This document shows, piece after piece, positions 32,722-41,061 of a DNA stretch of 64,000 nt. Origin of the DNA: Streptomyces lanatus (GTDB lineage Bacteria; Actinomycetota; Actinomycetes; Streptomycetales; Streptomycetaceae); NCBI RefSeq assembly GCF_014655715.1, contig NZ_BNBM01000021.1:62001-126000 (forward strand), read 5' to 3'. How positions within the stretch are numbered: position 1 is the first letter of the stretch; each line of letters opens with the position of its first letter. Below the pieces are notes generated by a model that searched no databases, was not told the DNA's origin, and saw only the letters and a program-made list of their open reading frames with translations. The translations under genes were made by a program, and so were the position numbers.

Positions 32722-34425
32722 ATGACCGACCGCTGGGCGCTCGCTCCGGCCGAGGACGGTGGCGTGGAGGTCGCCCCCCTCGGTCCGGACGGGCTGCTCG
32801 CCGGGCCGGTGCGCAGGGAGGGGGACCTGGCCGAGGCCGTGCGGGGGCGGCCCGAGGTCGCGCGGTGGGTGTGGCGGTCCACCGCCGAGGTCTATCCGCG
32901 GCTGCTCGCCACGGGGGTGCGGGTCGAGCGGTGCTACGACATCGAGGACGCGGAGCTCCTCCTGCTGGGCCACGAGGGGCGCTACGGCGAGCCGAGATCG
33001 GCCGCCGCCGCCCTCGCCCGGCTGCACGGCGGCCCCGTACCGGCCGATCCGCCCCAGCGCTCGGCCGAGCCGGGCTCGCAGTCCTCGCTCTTCGAGCCGC
33101 AGGCGGTCCATGTGCCGCTCGCCGACCTCGTCGAGGTGTACGCCGAGCAGCAGCGGCGGCACGACAGGACCGCGTCCCCGGAGCGCATGCGGCTGCTGAC
33201 GGCGGCCGAGTCGGCGGGGATGCTCGTCGCCGCCGAGATGAACCGGGCGGGGCTGCCGTGGAGCGCCGAGGTGCATCGCCGGGTGCTGCACGAGCTGCTG
33301 GGCGAGCGGTACGCGGGCGGCGGGGAGCCGCGGCGGCTGGCCGAGCTGGCGGACGAGGTGTCGGCGGCGTTCGGGCGCCGGGTGCGGCCGGATCTGCCGG
33401 CCGATGTGATCAAGGCGTTCGCGCAGGCCGGGATCAAGGTCAAGTCGACCCGTCGCTGGGAGATCGAGTCCCTGGACCATCCCGCCGTGAAACCGCTGGT
33501 CGAGTACAAGAAGCTGTATCGGATCTGGGTGGCGCACGGCTGGTCCTGGCTCCAGGACTGGGTGCGCGAGGGGCGGTTCAGACCGGAGTTCCTCGCGGGC
33601 GGGACGGTCACCGGGAGATGGGTGACCAATGGCGGGGGCGGGCTGCAGATCCCGAAGGTCATCCGGCGGGCGGTGGTGGCCGACCCTGGCTGGCGGCTGG
33701 TCGTGGCCGACGCCGACCAGATGGAGCCGCGCGTGCTCGCCGCGATCTCCCGGGACCCGGGGCTGATGGAGGTCGCGGGGAGGGAGAGCGACCTCTACCA
33801 GTCCGTCTCCGACCGCGCCTTCTCCGGTGACCGGGCCCAGGCCAAGCTCGCCGTGCTCGGCGCGGTCTACGGGCAGACCTCCGGCGACGGGCTGAAGAAC
33901 CTCGCCGCGCTCAGACGCCGTTTCCCCAGAGCGGTGGCCTACGTCGACGACGCGGCGCGGGCGGGTGAGGAGGGTCGGCTCGTGCGGACCTGGCTCGGGC
34001 GGACCTGCCCACCGGCGGCCGGGGCGACGGACGGCGCGGGCGACGAGGCGGGGATCCCGGTCCCGGACGCGCCGGACGACGCCGCCGAGGGCTCCGCCGC
34101 GCAGGAGTGGGTGCCGGGCTACGCGTCCACCAACGCCCGCGCGCGGGGCCGCTTCGCCCGCAACTTCGTGGTGCAGGGCAGCGCCGCCGACTGGACCCTG
34201 CTGCTGCTCGCCGCGCTGCGGCAGGCCTGTGCGGACATGGCTGCCGAGCTGGTGTTCTTCCAGCACGACGAGGTCATCGTGCACTGTCCCGAGGAGGAGG
34301 CCGCGACGGTGGTGACGGCGATCCGGGAGGCGGCGGAGCTGGCCGGGCGGCTGACGTTCGGGGAGACGCCGGTGCGGTTCCCGTTCACCACGGCGGTGGT
34401 GGAGTGCTATGCGGACGCGCGGTGA
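32722..34425 (+). CDS. Family A DNA polymerase (PolI-like, no 5' nuclease domain)
   Basis: A 567-residue protein covering a degenerate 3'-5' exonuclease-like N-terminal part and a family A polymerase domain. Polymerase motifs: A in VVADADQMEPRVLAAISRD, the fingers segment around AKLAVLGAVYGQTSGDG, and motif C in FFQHDEVIVHC (HDE). The 5'-3' nuclease domain of normal PolA is absent. It matches the second polymerase-I-like gene of streptomycetes (SCO3434 as I remember). Role in repair or end-patching is inferred. Start at ATG 32722, 34 bp after the Clp_N gene. Confidence 0.92.
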   Translation: MTDRWALAPAEDGGVEVAPLGPDGLLAGPVRREGDLAEAVRGRPEVARWVWRSTAEVYPRLLATGVRVERCYDIEDAELLLLGHEGRYGEPRSAAAALARLHGGPVPADPPQRSAEPGSQSSLFEPQAVHVPLADLVEVYAEQQRRHDRTASPERMRLLTAAESAGMLVAAEMNRAGLPWSAEVHRRVLHELLGERYAGGGEPRRLAELADEVSAAFGRRVRPDLPADVIKAFAQAGIKVKSTRRWEIESLDHPAVKPLVEYKKLYRIWVAHGWSWLQDWVREGRFRPEFLAGGTVTGRWVTNGGGGLQIPKVIRRAVVADPGWRLVVADADQMEPRVLAAISRDPGLMEVAGRESDLYQSVSDRAFSGDRAQAKLAVLGAVYGQTSGDGLKNLAALRRRFPRAVAYVDDAARAGEEGRLVRTWLGRTCPPAAGATDGAGDEAGIPVPDAPDDAAEGSAAQEWVPGYASTNARARGRFARNFVVQGSAADWTLLLLAALRQACADMAAELVFFQHDEVIVHCPEEEAATVVTAIREAAELAGRLTFGETPVRFPFTTAVVECYADAR

Positions 34426-34466
34426 CCGATTCGCGTCACGCGCGGTGACGGACCGCGTCACGGAAC

Positions 34467-34499
34467 GCGGGTCGATGCGGGTCAACGCGGGTCGACGCG
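34467..34499. repeat. Three 10-bp tandem repeats
   Basis: GCGGGTCGAT, GCGGGTCAAC and GCGGGTCGAC follow one another (34467-34496), then GCG. They lie in the 270-bp gap between the polymerase and the GT2 gene, flanked by two GCG(T)GTCACGGAAC copies. No gene is visible in this gap. Confidence 0.6.
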
Positions 34500-34695
34500 T
34501 GTCACGGAACACAATTGGTGAGATGTCAGCCATCCGTCGGCATGGCTTAATCTGATCACTACATCGGATTCGGCCCGACGGCGCGTGCGTACGACACGCA
34601 GCTCGGGGGAGCGTCGCCGCCGCGGCCGGATCCGGGGACGCAGGTGGGTCCCGGGCGGTGGAGGTGACCGGCCGGGGCCCGCGTCCCGCCCTCGG

Positions 34696-35589
34696 TCAGA
34701 TGACCGGTGGCCGTCCCAGTCGGCACAGCCGCCACACCGTGCGCCAGCGCATGGGCCGCCGCTCACCGGCCGATTCCCGCAGCCCCTCCAGGAAGCCGCC
34801 GAACCAGGCGCGCAGACCGCCGGCCGACCGGGTGCGGGCGAGCGTGAGCAGGATCCACAGCCCCAGATGGACCGGGATCAGCGGGAGCGGCAGCCGACGC
34901 CGGGTCAGCCAGACACGGTTGCGGGCGGTCACGCGGTAGTAGATGGCGTGCCGGGCGGGCGAGGTCTTCGGATGCTGGAGGAGAAGCTCCGGGGCGTAGA
35001 GGATGCGCCAGCCCGCGTCGGCCGCCCGCCACGCCAGATCGGTCTCCTCATGGGCGAAGAAGAACGCGGCGGGCCAGTCCCCGGTCTCGGCCAGCATCGC
35101 CATGCGCAGCGCGTGCCCGCCGCCGAGGAAGCCGGTGACATAACCGCCCCTGAGCGGATCGGACTTGCCGATCCTGGGCACATGGCGCTGCTGCGTCTCC
35201 CCGTGCTCGTCGGCGATGCGGAAGCCGACGATGCCGAGGTGGTCGTCGGCGGCGAACAGGTCCCGTACGCCCCGCAGTACGTCGGCGTCGATGAGGAGCC
35301 CGTCATCGTCCAGCTCCACCACCACGTCGACGTCCCCGAACTCGCGCAGCCGCTCGATGGCCACGTTGCGCCCGCCGGGGCAGCCCAGGTTCTCGTCGAG
35401 CTCGATCGGCGTGAACTCGCCGGGCAGCGCCAGCCGTTCGGCGAACTCGGGCAGCGGGCAGCCGTTGCCGACGACGACGATCCGGTCGGGGGCGACGTCC
35501 TGCTTGGCCACGGACTCGAGCAGCGCGTCGACCTCGGCGGGACGGTTGCCCATCGTCACCACGGCGACCGCGATCCTCGGTTCCGCCAT
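34696..35589 (-). CDS. Glycosyltransferase family 2 protein
   Basis: A 297-residue GT-A fold glycosyltransferase: IAVAVVTMGNRPAEVDALLESVAKQ, then ELDENLGCPGGRNVAIERL and the metal-binding DDD in VVVELDDDGLLIDADVL. The later FFFAHEETDLAWRAADAGWRI matches the acceptor/ED motif seen in rhamnosyl- and galactofuranosyl-transferase-like GT2 enzymes. No transmembrane segment of note apart from one hydrophobic stretch near residue 245. Likely adds a sugar to a cell-envelope glycan. Start at ATG 35589. Confidence 0.9.
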   Translation of the reverse strand: MAEPRIAVAVVTMGNRPAEVDALLESVAKQDVAPDRIVVVGNGCPLPEFAERLALPGEFTPIELDENLGCPGGRNVAIERLREFGDVDVVVELDDDGLLIDADVLRGVRDLFAADDHLGIVGFRIADEHGETQQRHVPRIGKSDPLRGGYVTGFLGGGHALRMAMLAETGDWPAAFFFAHEETDLAWRAADAGWRILYAPELLLQHPKTSPARHAIYYRVTARNRVWLTRRRLPLPLIPVHLGLWILLTLARTRSAGGLRAWFGGFLEGLRESAGERRPMRWRTVWRLCRLGRPPVI

Positions 35590-35780
35590 ACCCGCCCTCA
35601 CCCTCGATCCGGCTGCGATTACCGCCGCGATGCTAGTGGTTCACGGTAAGGACTTCTCAAGTTCGCCGTATCGAGGGGCGGGCGGGGACGGTGCCGGGCC
35701 AGGCAGGCGCTGGTCTGCGCACTGCGGTGATGTCGCTCACATGGCTGACCGCTCGACGGGGTCGAGGGGCCTCCCGGGAA

Positions 35781-35796
35781 TGTTCCACGTGAAACC
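35781..35796. promoter_or_regulatory. parS: parS-like ParB binding site
   Basis: TGTTCCACGTGAAACC contains GTTCCACGTGAAAC (35782-35795), which differs at one base from the Streptomyces parS core GTTTCACGTGAAAC. It is in a 220-bp gap with no gene between the GT2 gene and the first pseudogene. Confidence 0.7.
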
Positions 35797-35816
35797 TCCC
35801 CGTCACCTCCGGCGAC

Positions 35817-36107
35817 TCACCGTGACCATCCCGGGGTGCTCAGCTCCCGCGCGGCGGCCACGGCGAACCCCGCGATCGGGGTGCGGACCTCACGGGCGGA
35901 GCGGCCGGCCTCGCGGGCCATCGACTCCACGCTCCAGGTGCCCCTGGCCCGTTGTTCGGGAGTCGGAGGGCAGCCCTCGATCAGGGCGTCGGCGACCCTG
36001 GGCGGCGCCCCGTCCAGGACTGGAACCGGCGGGTCATGGGAGAGGCCGCCGGAGGCCAGCAACAGCACCCGGCGGTCGAGCGCCGCGCCGGAGCCGTACA
36101 CATGGTC
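35817..36107 (-). pseudogene. Remnant of an MhpB/LigB-type extradiol ring-cleavage dioxygenase
   Basis: The frame reads RRVLLLASGGLSHDPPVPVLDGAPP, then PTPEQRARG and WSVESMAREAGRSAREVRTPIAGFAV. The first block is the conserved GSGGLSHDPPVP region of 3-(2,3-dihydroxyphenyl)propionate dioxygenase-like proteins and the last resembles their C-terminal EREAGRSAHEVRTWIAAFA segment. The ~30 residues normally between them are missing and the N-terminal two thirds of the enzyme are gone. A decayed fragment. Confidence 0.65.
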
Positions 36108-36234
36108 CAGGGACCGCGACTCGTACCGGATTGCCGGTCCCCTCCTCCAGCTTGGACAGCGTCTGCCCGGCCAGCCCGGCCTGCCGGGCCAGCTCCGCCA
36201 GGGACAGGCCCTACCGCTCTCTGAGAAGGCGCAT
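36105..36234 (-). pseudogene. XRE-type HTH fragment with in-frame stop
   Basis: From ATG 36234 the frame gives MRLLRER, a TAG stop, then GLSLAELARQAGLAGQTLSK LEEGTGNPVR, an evident XRE helix-turn-helix. The TAG sits inside the first helix and the frame ends in unrelated sequence that overlaps the dioxygenase remnant, so it is a dead fragment. Confidence 0.65.
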
Positions 36235-36247
36235 GTTGCGCGTCGGC

Positions 36248-37645
36248 TCAGGCCCGCAGTGGGTTGGAGCGTACGGCCGCCATCACGTACCAGGCCGTCG
36301 CCCCGAGGTGACGGTACGGGTAGTAGCCGAACCCGAACCCGGTGTCGAGCGGGCTGCTCGCAGATACGACCCCCGCACGCTCGGGCAGCGCCCGTCCGCC
36401 CACGGTCTGCCCGCCCCCGAGCAACTCCTGGGCCCGCTCCAGGGAGTCGATCAGCCGCCGCGCCCGCGCCTCGTCGCCCCGCGCGCCCCGCTCCCGCAGA
36501 GCGAGCGCGAGATGAGCGGTCCCCTCGAACCACACGCCGTTGCGGTCCGGCTTGGGCTGGGAGTCGGCGATCGGCACGTCCTCGTCCGCGAGCAGACTGG
36601 CCGAACTGAAGGTGACCCCTTCATACGACTGCCCCGCCGGCACCGTGCTGTTGCGCCGCCCGGCGTGATCGACGACGGCCAGCTCCCGCGCGGCCCAGTC
36701 CAGCGAGGAGGCGTGGGCACGGGAGCCGAGGGCGAGATGGGTCCAGGTCTGCGTGTCCTCGGGAACCGGCGACGTATTGACGGTCACCCCGTCATTGGTG
36801 CCGGTGTAGAAGAACCCACCGTCCACCTCCCACATCCGCTCCACGAACTCCCGGGCACAGGCCCGCCGTTCAAGCCACACCCGGTCCCCCGTCAGCCGAG
36901 CGAGCCGCCCGAACAGACACACAAGGTCGGTGTTGTGCTCGGTGGAGGTGAAGGGCAGCGGCCGATTCCCCCCGTCGACGCCGAACTTGTACCCCCCGAG
37001 CGGCTCATCGGTACGCCCGTTCCGCTCGATCCACTCCCCGATCCGCACGGCACCGTCCAGGAACCGCCGCTTCCCGGTCCGCCCGGCGAGCGCGGCCAGC
37101 GCGATCCCGGCCCAGGCCATGTCCCCCACGGCCGTACCCGTGAATCCGAACTGTGCCCCGACGTTGGCACTCCCGTCCGCCCGCACGAACCCGTCCGGCT
37201 GCAGCGACCCGTCGTAGAAGGTGTAGGGCCCGACGTTGTACCCCTGCCGAAGCCGACCGTCGTCGTGGGCGGGGTCGTGCTGCTGGGCGTACAGCAGCGC
37301 GTCGCCGAGCGAGACGGCCCGGGACCGTGCGTCGGGGGTGCGTACTGCGAGGAGGGCGAGGATCGCGAGGGCGTTGTCGTACGTGAACGCCGTACTGAAC
37401 AGCCCGGCCTGGTCGGTATAGCTCTGGGCGAGGCGGATGGGCCCGTGGTCGGGGTAGGCGGCCATGGCAGCGGCGATGAAGGCCTGGGCCCGGCGCCGGG
37501 GTTCGGATCCCTCACCGGCGTGGGCCGATCCCACCCCACCCGCCGTGAACACGGCGGCACCGATCCCGACGCCGATGAGTGTGCGACGGCTGAGCAGCGG
37601 GCCCTGTCCGTCGGTCATGTCGGTCCTGTCGATCATGCCGGTCAT
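36248..37645 (-). CDS. Tat-exported (alpha/alpha)6-barrel-like protein, possible glycoside-active enzyme
   Basis: A 465-residue protein with a twin-arginine signal (LLSRRTLIGVGIGAAVF, cleavage after SAHA). The mature part is built of helix repeats with TYDNALAILALLA, GYNVGPYTFYDG, TAVGDMAWAGIALAALAGRTG and FGFGYYPYRHLGATAWYVMA, a pattern of (alpha/alpha)6 barrels as in glycoside hydrolases, lyases and C5-epimerases. No catalytic acid can be assigned. RBS GAGGGA 6 nt upstream. A LacI-type palindrome lies ~20 bp upstream, so sugar-controlled expression is likely. Confidence 0.8.
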   Translation of the reverse strand: MTGMIDRTDMTDGQGPLLSRRTLIGVGIGAAVFTAGGVGSAHAGEGSEPRRRAQAFIAAAMAAYPDHGPIRLAQSYTDQAGLFSTAFTYDNALAILALLAVRTPDARSRAVSLGDALLYAQQHDPAHDDGRLRQGYNVGPYTFYDGSLQPDGFVRADGSANVGAQFGFTGTAVGDMAWAGIALAALAGRTGKRRFLDGAVRIGEWIERNGRTDEPLGGYKFGVDGGNRPLPFTSTEHNTDLVCLFGRLARLTGDRVWLERRACAREFVERMWEVDGGFFYTGTNDGVTVNTSPVPEDTQTWTHLALGSRAHASSLDWAARELAVVDHAGRRNSTVPAGQSYEGVTFSSASLLADEDVPIADSQPKPDRNGVWFEGTAHLALALRERGARGDEARARRLIDSLERAQELLGGGQTVGGRALPERAGVVSASSPLDTGFGFGYYPYRHLGATAWYVMAAVRSNPLRA

Positions 37646-37665
37646 GGGTCTCCCTCGGCAGGTTC

Positions 37666-37679
37666 TGAGAGCGCTCTCA
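37666..37679. promoter_or_regulatory. LacI-family-type operator
   Basis: TGAGAGCGCTCTCA is a perfect 14-bp palindrome with the CG centre typical of LacI/CebR operators (the CebR site is TGGGAGCGCTCCCA). It lies 20 bp upstream of the Tat-exported protein start. No LacI gene is in the window. Confidence 0.7.
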
Positions 37680-37814
37680 AGGATGCGGGCTCATTGTGCT
37701 GAGGTGTGTGGGGCGGGTCAATGCCCCTGGGCTTCACACCAGTTGGAGAGCGATGAGTTCTGCGACGACTGCTCGGTCAACTCCCAGCACCTGCTGGAGG
37801 ATGCCCAAGCCGTT

Positions 37815-38400
37815 CGGGGCGCTGCCCCCGATCCTCGGAGCGGCTCAGGTGGGCCTGGGCGAGGTGGTGTCGTAGGCGGGCGTGGCGGAACTGGTAGACC
37901 GCTCCGGCCTGGCGCAGCACCGCGCCGGTAGGCGTCGTCCAGGAATGTCATCACGTCCCAGGGGAGGCGCCCGGTCAACGGCAGCCAGATCCGGGCGAAC
38001 ACGAGCCACTGGCCCCAGGCGGTCACAGCGAGGGCGTAGGCGAGCGCGCAGGCGATGCCGCTGACGAGCCCGGCCGCGCGGAGCCAGACGATCGGCCCCA
38101 GCGGCCCTTCCAGGAGGGCGACCACTATCTCGCCCCCGACCCCGACCACCACCCCGAATACGGGTGCCCCCACCAGCAGTTGGGTGGTGACCGCACGGCG
38201 GTTCACGGCCAGCAGGCGCCGAGGGTTGACCGCGGACCGGATGTCGAGGGGAGTTTCCAGCAGGTCGAGGAGGTGAAAGGTGAGCCTGGCACCGCCGAAG
38301 ACCAGGCCGAACACGCCGGCCCTGAAGGCCACCACGCCGAACGGCACGCTGTACGTGACGGCGACCGCCCCGTACCGGGTGCTGCGTCTGGGCCGTCGCC
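37815..38400 (-). pseudogene. C-terminal remnant of a NACHT-type NTPase with frameshift
   Basis: The minus strand reads LLDLLETPLDIRSAVNPRRL, LLAVNRRAVTT, hydrophobic segments, then RIWLPLTGRLPWDVMTFLDDAYRR; after a one-base shift near 37927 it continues VLRQAGAVYQFRHARLRHHLAQ. This is the conserved membrane-associated C-terminus of Streptomyces NACHT-domain proteins. The NTPase part is missing. The plus strand of the VYQFRHARL codons imitates the 5' half of a tRNA-Leu but has no cloverleaf. Confidence 0.6.
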
Positions 38401-38404
38401 CTCG

Positions 38405-38745
38405 AAGGCGGCTACAGCCTCGAAGGTCTCCTACGCGGCAGCCGCGTTCCGCCGGGACGTACACCCAGCCGCGGCGAGAGATGAGGGCGGTCCGGAGGGG
38501 CTCGGCGAGACCGACTTCGAGCAGCCCTCGGCCGCCGAGACCGCGCAGACGTACGACGCCCTGATCGACCAGACCAGGACGCTGGGCGACGCGGTCGATC
38601 TCGGAGTCGACTTCTCCTTCGACCCGACCGGCAACCTGTCCTGCTCGGAGGCGAGTTGCACCGTAAATGAGAACGTCTCCACCTCGACGACCAGCCGCGA
38701 GGGTGCCACCCTGACAGGGTCGGTCAGGCCGAGCCGAAGGCCCGC
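38405..38745 (+). pseudogene. Unidentified C-terminal protein remnant
   Basis: The plus frame contains ETAQTYDALIDQTRTLGDA, VDLGVDFSFDPTGNLSCSE and ASCTVNENVSTSTTSREGATLTGSV, which has normal composition and paired Cys as in secreted Streptomyces proteins. Both ends run into low-quality sequence and no start is seen. I cannot assign a family. Confidence 0.35.
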
Positions 38746-38780
38746 GTGGGAGTGCGGGGCCGGGCGGCATCGGTCGGCGG

Positions 38781-39932
38781 TCAGGCGCCCGGATGCAGTC
38801 CGAGCGAGCCCGGCGTCGGGTCTCCCTTGACCTCTCCGAAGTAGAGAGCGAACGTCTGCTTCCAGCGCTCGACCGCGGCGCGGTCGGCCATGAAGCGGGG
38901 GAACCCGTCGAGGTTCCTGTTCGGGTACTGCCAGACGGGCTTCAGGCCCGTGGGCGGAGTGACGTCCGTGCGGACCGACCAGCCGTTGGTGGCGGCCTGC
39001 TGTTCTCCGGTGGACAACCGCCAGTTGAGGTAGAGCTTGGCAGCAGTGGAGTTCTTGGCCTGCTTCAGGATCGCGGCCCGCTGCCCCCAGGACATGAACG
39101 GCGTCGCCCCTTCAGGGAGCACCCACTTGACGGGCCCGGAGGCCAGGGGCGCGCCGGAGCCACCGATGCCTATGGCCTTCTGTCCATTGGTGACGGCCTC
39201 CCTGGGGCTGAAGCTGCCGCGGGCGAACTGCAGGTCCTGGGCGGCCAGTCGTGCCAGCCAGTCCCATCCGTACTTCTGCACATAGAGCGCGTAGAGGTAG
39301 AGGACCGCGTCGTCGTCGTGCGGATAGGAGGAGGCGATCCGCCCCTTCCACTTGGCGTCGACCAGGTCGAGCGGGCTCGTGGGCACGTCCGAACCGACCG
39401 CCGCCGGACCGTACATGAAGCTGAAGGCACTCACCTGCACGGCGACCCAGGCACCATGCGGGTCCTTGAAGGGGGCGTACACCTGCGAGAATCCGGCCGG
39501 CTTGTAAGCGAGCAGACGCCCTTGCGCCTTCCAGCGCACGAAGTCCTGGACGGTCTGCAGCTGTACGACATCGGGCACGAGGGTGTCGGTGGCGAACTGG
39601 TTGTCCACCCGGACGTCGTGGTACTTGCTGTAGTCGACGACAACCGTCAGATCGATTTCGGGAAAGCGGTTCTTGAAGCCGGTGCGCAGGCCGTCCGCCT
39701 GCGTCGAGACGTCACCACCCGCGTAGATCACGAGCTTTCCGCCCTCCGCGAGGGCGGCTTGGTACAGCTCGTCGAGCGTGCGGGTCTCCTCGCCACCCAC
39801 CGGCTTCCGGGTGTCGGCGGACGCTGCGGCGGGAGAGGCCGTTGCGGGAGAGACTGCGGCGGCTGCGCTTAAACCGAGCGCGGCGCCCGCGCCGGTGACG
39901 AGCAGACGGCGTCGGCTGGGAAGGCTGGTCAT
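38781..39932 (-). CDS. Extracellular solute-binding protein (Fe3+/polyamine-type), Tat-exported
   Basis: A 383-residue precursor with a Tat signal (SRRRLLVTGAGAALGLSAAAAVSPATA) and a periplasmic-binding fold of ABC substrate-binding class: LYQAALAEGGKLVIYAGGDVSTQ, VDYSKYHDVRVDNQFATDTLVPDVVQLQTVQDFVRWKAQG, WKGRIASSYPHDDDAVLY and KNSTAAKLYLNWRLS. No permease or ATPase gene adjoins. A broken paralogue lies 2 kb away at 41971-42881. Start at ATG 39932 with GAAGGG. The 287 bp before it hold nothing recognisable. Confidence 0.85.
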   Translation of the reverse strand: MTSLPSRRRLLVTGAGAALGLSAAAAVSPATASPAAASADTRKPVGGEETRTLDELYQAALAEGGKLVIYAGGDVSTQADGLRTGFKNRFPEIDLTVVVDYSKYHDVRVDNQFATDTLVPDVVQLQTVQDFVRWKAQGRLLAYKPAGFSQVYAPFKDPHGAWVAVQVSAFSFMYGPAAVGSDVPTSPLDLVDAKWKGRIASSYPHDDDAVLYLYALYVQKYGWDWLARLAAQDLQFARGSFSPREAVTNGQKAIGIGGSGAPLASGPVKWVLPEGATPFMSWGQRAAILKQAKNSTAAKLYLNWRLSTGEQQAATNGWSVRTDVTPPTGLKPVWQYPNRNLDGFPRFMADRAAVERWKQTFALYFGEVKGDPTPGSLGLHPGA

Positions 39933-40219
39933 GGTGAATAGCCCTTCTGACGGGAAACGGAACTGGTGTGGCGGCGCCCGGATGGGACGCCGTACCGACA
40001 ACGCGAAGCGCGGCTCAGGACGGCCGCGACCTGGTCATCGGAGACTGAGGGGATGATCAGTGGAGAGGAGGCGCACATGTTGCGCGCCCCGAGCCGTCCG
40101 CTCCGCCTGGAGGGCCGACGTCAACGCGCGGGTTCCTCGGCGGACACATCAAGGGAGCGGACGGTGGGTCGCACGGATCGTGACGACGACCCGTCCCGGC
40201 ACGCATGCGGACGCGGAAC

Positions 40220-40600
40220 TCAGAACGTGGTGTTGTCGTTGGCGCTTTTCTCGGGTACTTCCTGGATGACGTCCCAGTGCTCGACGATCTTGCCGTCGGC
40301 GACGCGCCAGAAGTCGGCGACGGCCATGCCGCGGTCACCGGGCTTGAGGTGCAGGTTGCTGTGGGTGACCACGAGGTCCCCTTCGGCGATCGTGCGCTTG
40401 ATGTCCAGGCGCAGGTCGGGGAACTGCCCGCGCAGCCAGTGGACGTAGCCGACGAAGGCCTGCGGGCCGTCCTGTGCCTCGGGGTTGTGCTGGGTGTAGG
40501 TCTCGCCGAGGTGCGCGGCGGCGGCCTGCTCGGGCTGGTAGTCGTTGAAGGCCTGCTCGTAGAACGCGACGACAAGTGCCTTGTTGTCGGCTGCGGACAT
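40220..40600 (-). CDS. SnoaL-like/NTF2-fold protein
   Basis: A 126-residue SnoaL-like protein: KALVVAFYEQAFNDYQPEQAAAAHLGETYTQHNP, LRGQFPDLRLDIKRTIAEGDLVVTHSNLHLKPGDRGMAVADFWRV and GKIVEHWDVIQEVP. This is the subfamily of small 'ester cyclase/SnoaL' proteins whose His/Asp in YTQHNP and EHWD line the cavity. Strong AGGAGG site. Last gene of the operon beginning with the MBL gene. Confidence 0.88.
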   Translation of the reverse strand: MSAADNKALVVAFYEQAFNDYQPEQAAAAHLGETYTQHNPEAQDGPQAFVGYVHWLRGQFPDLRLDIKRTIAEGDLVVTHSNLHLKPGDRGMAVADFWRVADGKIVEHWDVIQEVPEKSANDNTTF

Positions 40601-40639
40601 GCGGATCCCTCCTGTCGTGCGGTGATTCGGTCGGGGTGT

Positions 40640-41059
40640 TCAGCCGGTCATGGCGTCGCGGACGAGGGCGGTGTCGACGAACTGTTCGAAGCGGACGATG
40701 AGGCCGCCGCGGACGGTGAAGTGGTGGGCGACGCGGACGTCGATGGGTTTGCCGGTGGCCTTGTTGACGGCGGTGTAGCGGGCGAGGACGACGACGTTCT
40801 CGCCGTCGACGACGTAGGTGTCGTCGTGGGCGGTCCAGCCGTCCCAGTCCTTGCCGAGCTGTTCCATGACGTTGGAGGTGACGCCGTCGGGGGTGCGGTA
40901 GGTGCCGGCGAGGGGGAAGCCGGCCATCTCGGTCCACTCCACGTCCGGGGCGAGGGTGGCCCGCAGGGCGTCCAGGTCACCGGCCGCGGAGGCCAGGTAC
41001 TGGCGGCGTACGACGTCGGCGGGCGCGGGAGAGGTGGTGAATGCGGTGGACCCGCTCAT
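40640..41059 (-). CDS. NTF2-like SnoaL-fold protein
   Basis: A 139-residue SnoaL-like protein: VVRRQYLASAAGDLDALRATLAPDVEWTEMAGFPLAGTYRTPDGV, VVDGENVVVLARYTAVNKATGKPIDVRVAHHFTVRGGLIVRFEQFVDTALV. Residues of the WTE and FEQF segments occupy the ligand cavity in this fold. Start at ATG 41059; the stop of the MBL gene lies 2 bp before it. Different subfamily from its downstream neighbour. Confidence 0.88.
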   Translation of the reverse strand: MSGSTAFTTSPAPADVVRRQYLASAAGDLDALRATLAPDVEWTEMAGFPLAGTYRTPDGVTSNVMEQLGKDWDGWTAHDDTYVVDGENVVVLARYTAVNKATGKPIDVRVAHHFTVRGGLIVRFEQFVDTALVRDAMTG

Positions 41060-41061
41060 GG

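Noticed and set aside
37876..37905. tRNA-Leu-like text GGCGTGGCGGAACTGGTAGAC
   Set aside because: No cloverleaf or 3' half follows; it is the reverse complement of codons for VYQFRHARL, conserved in NACHT proteins.
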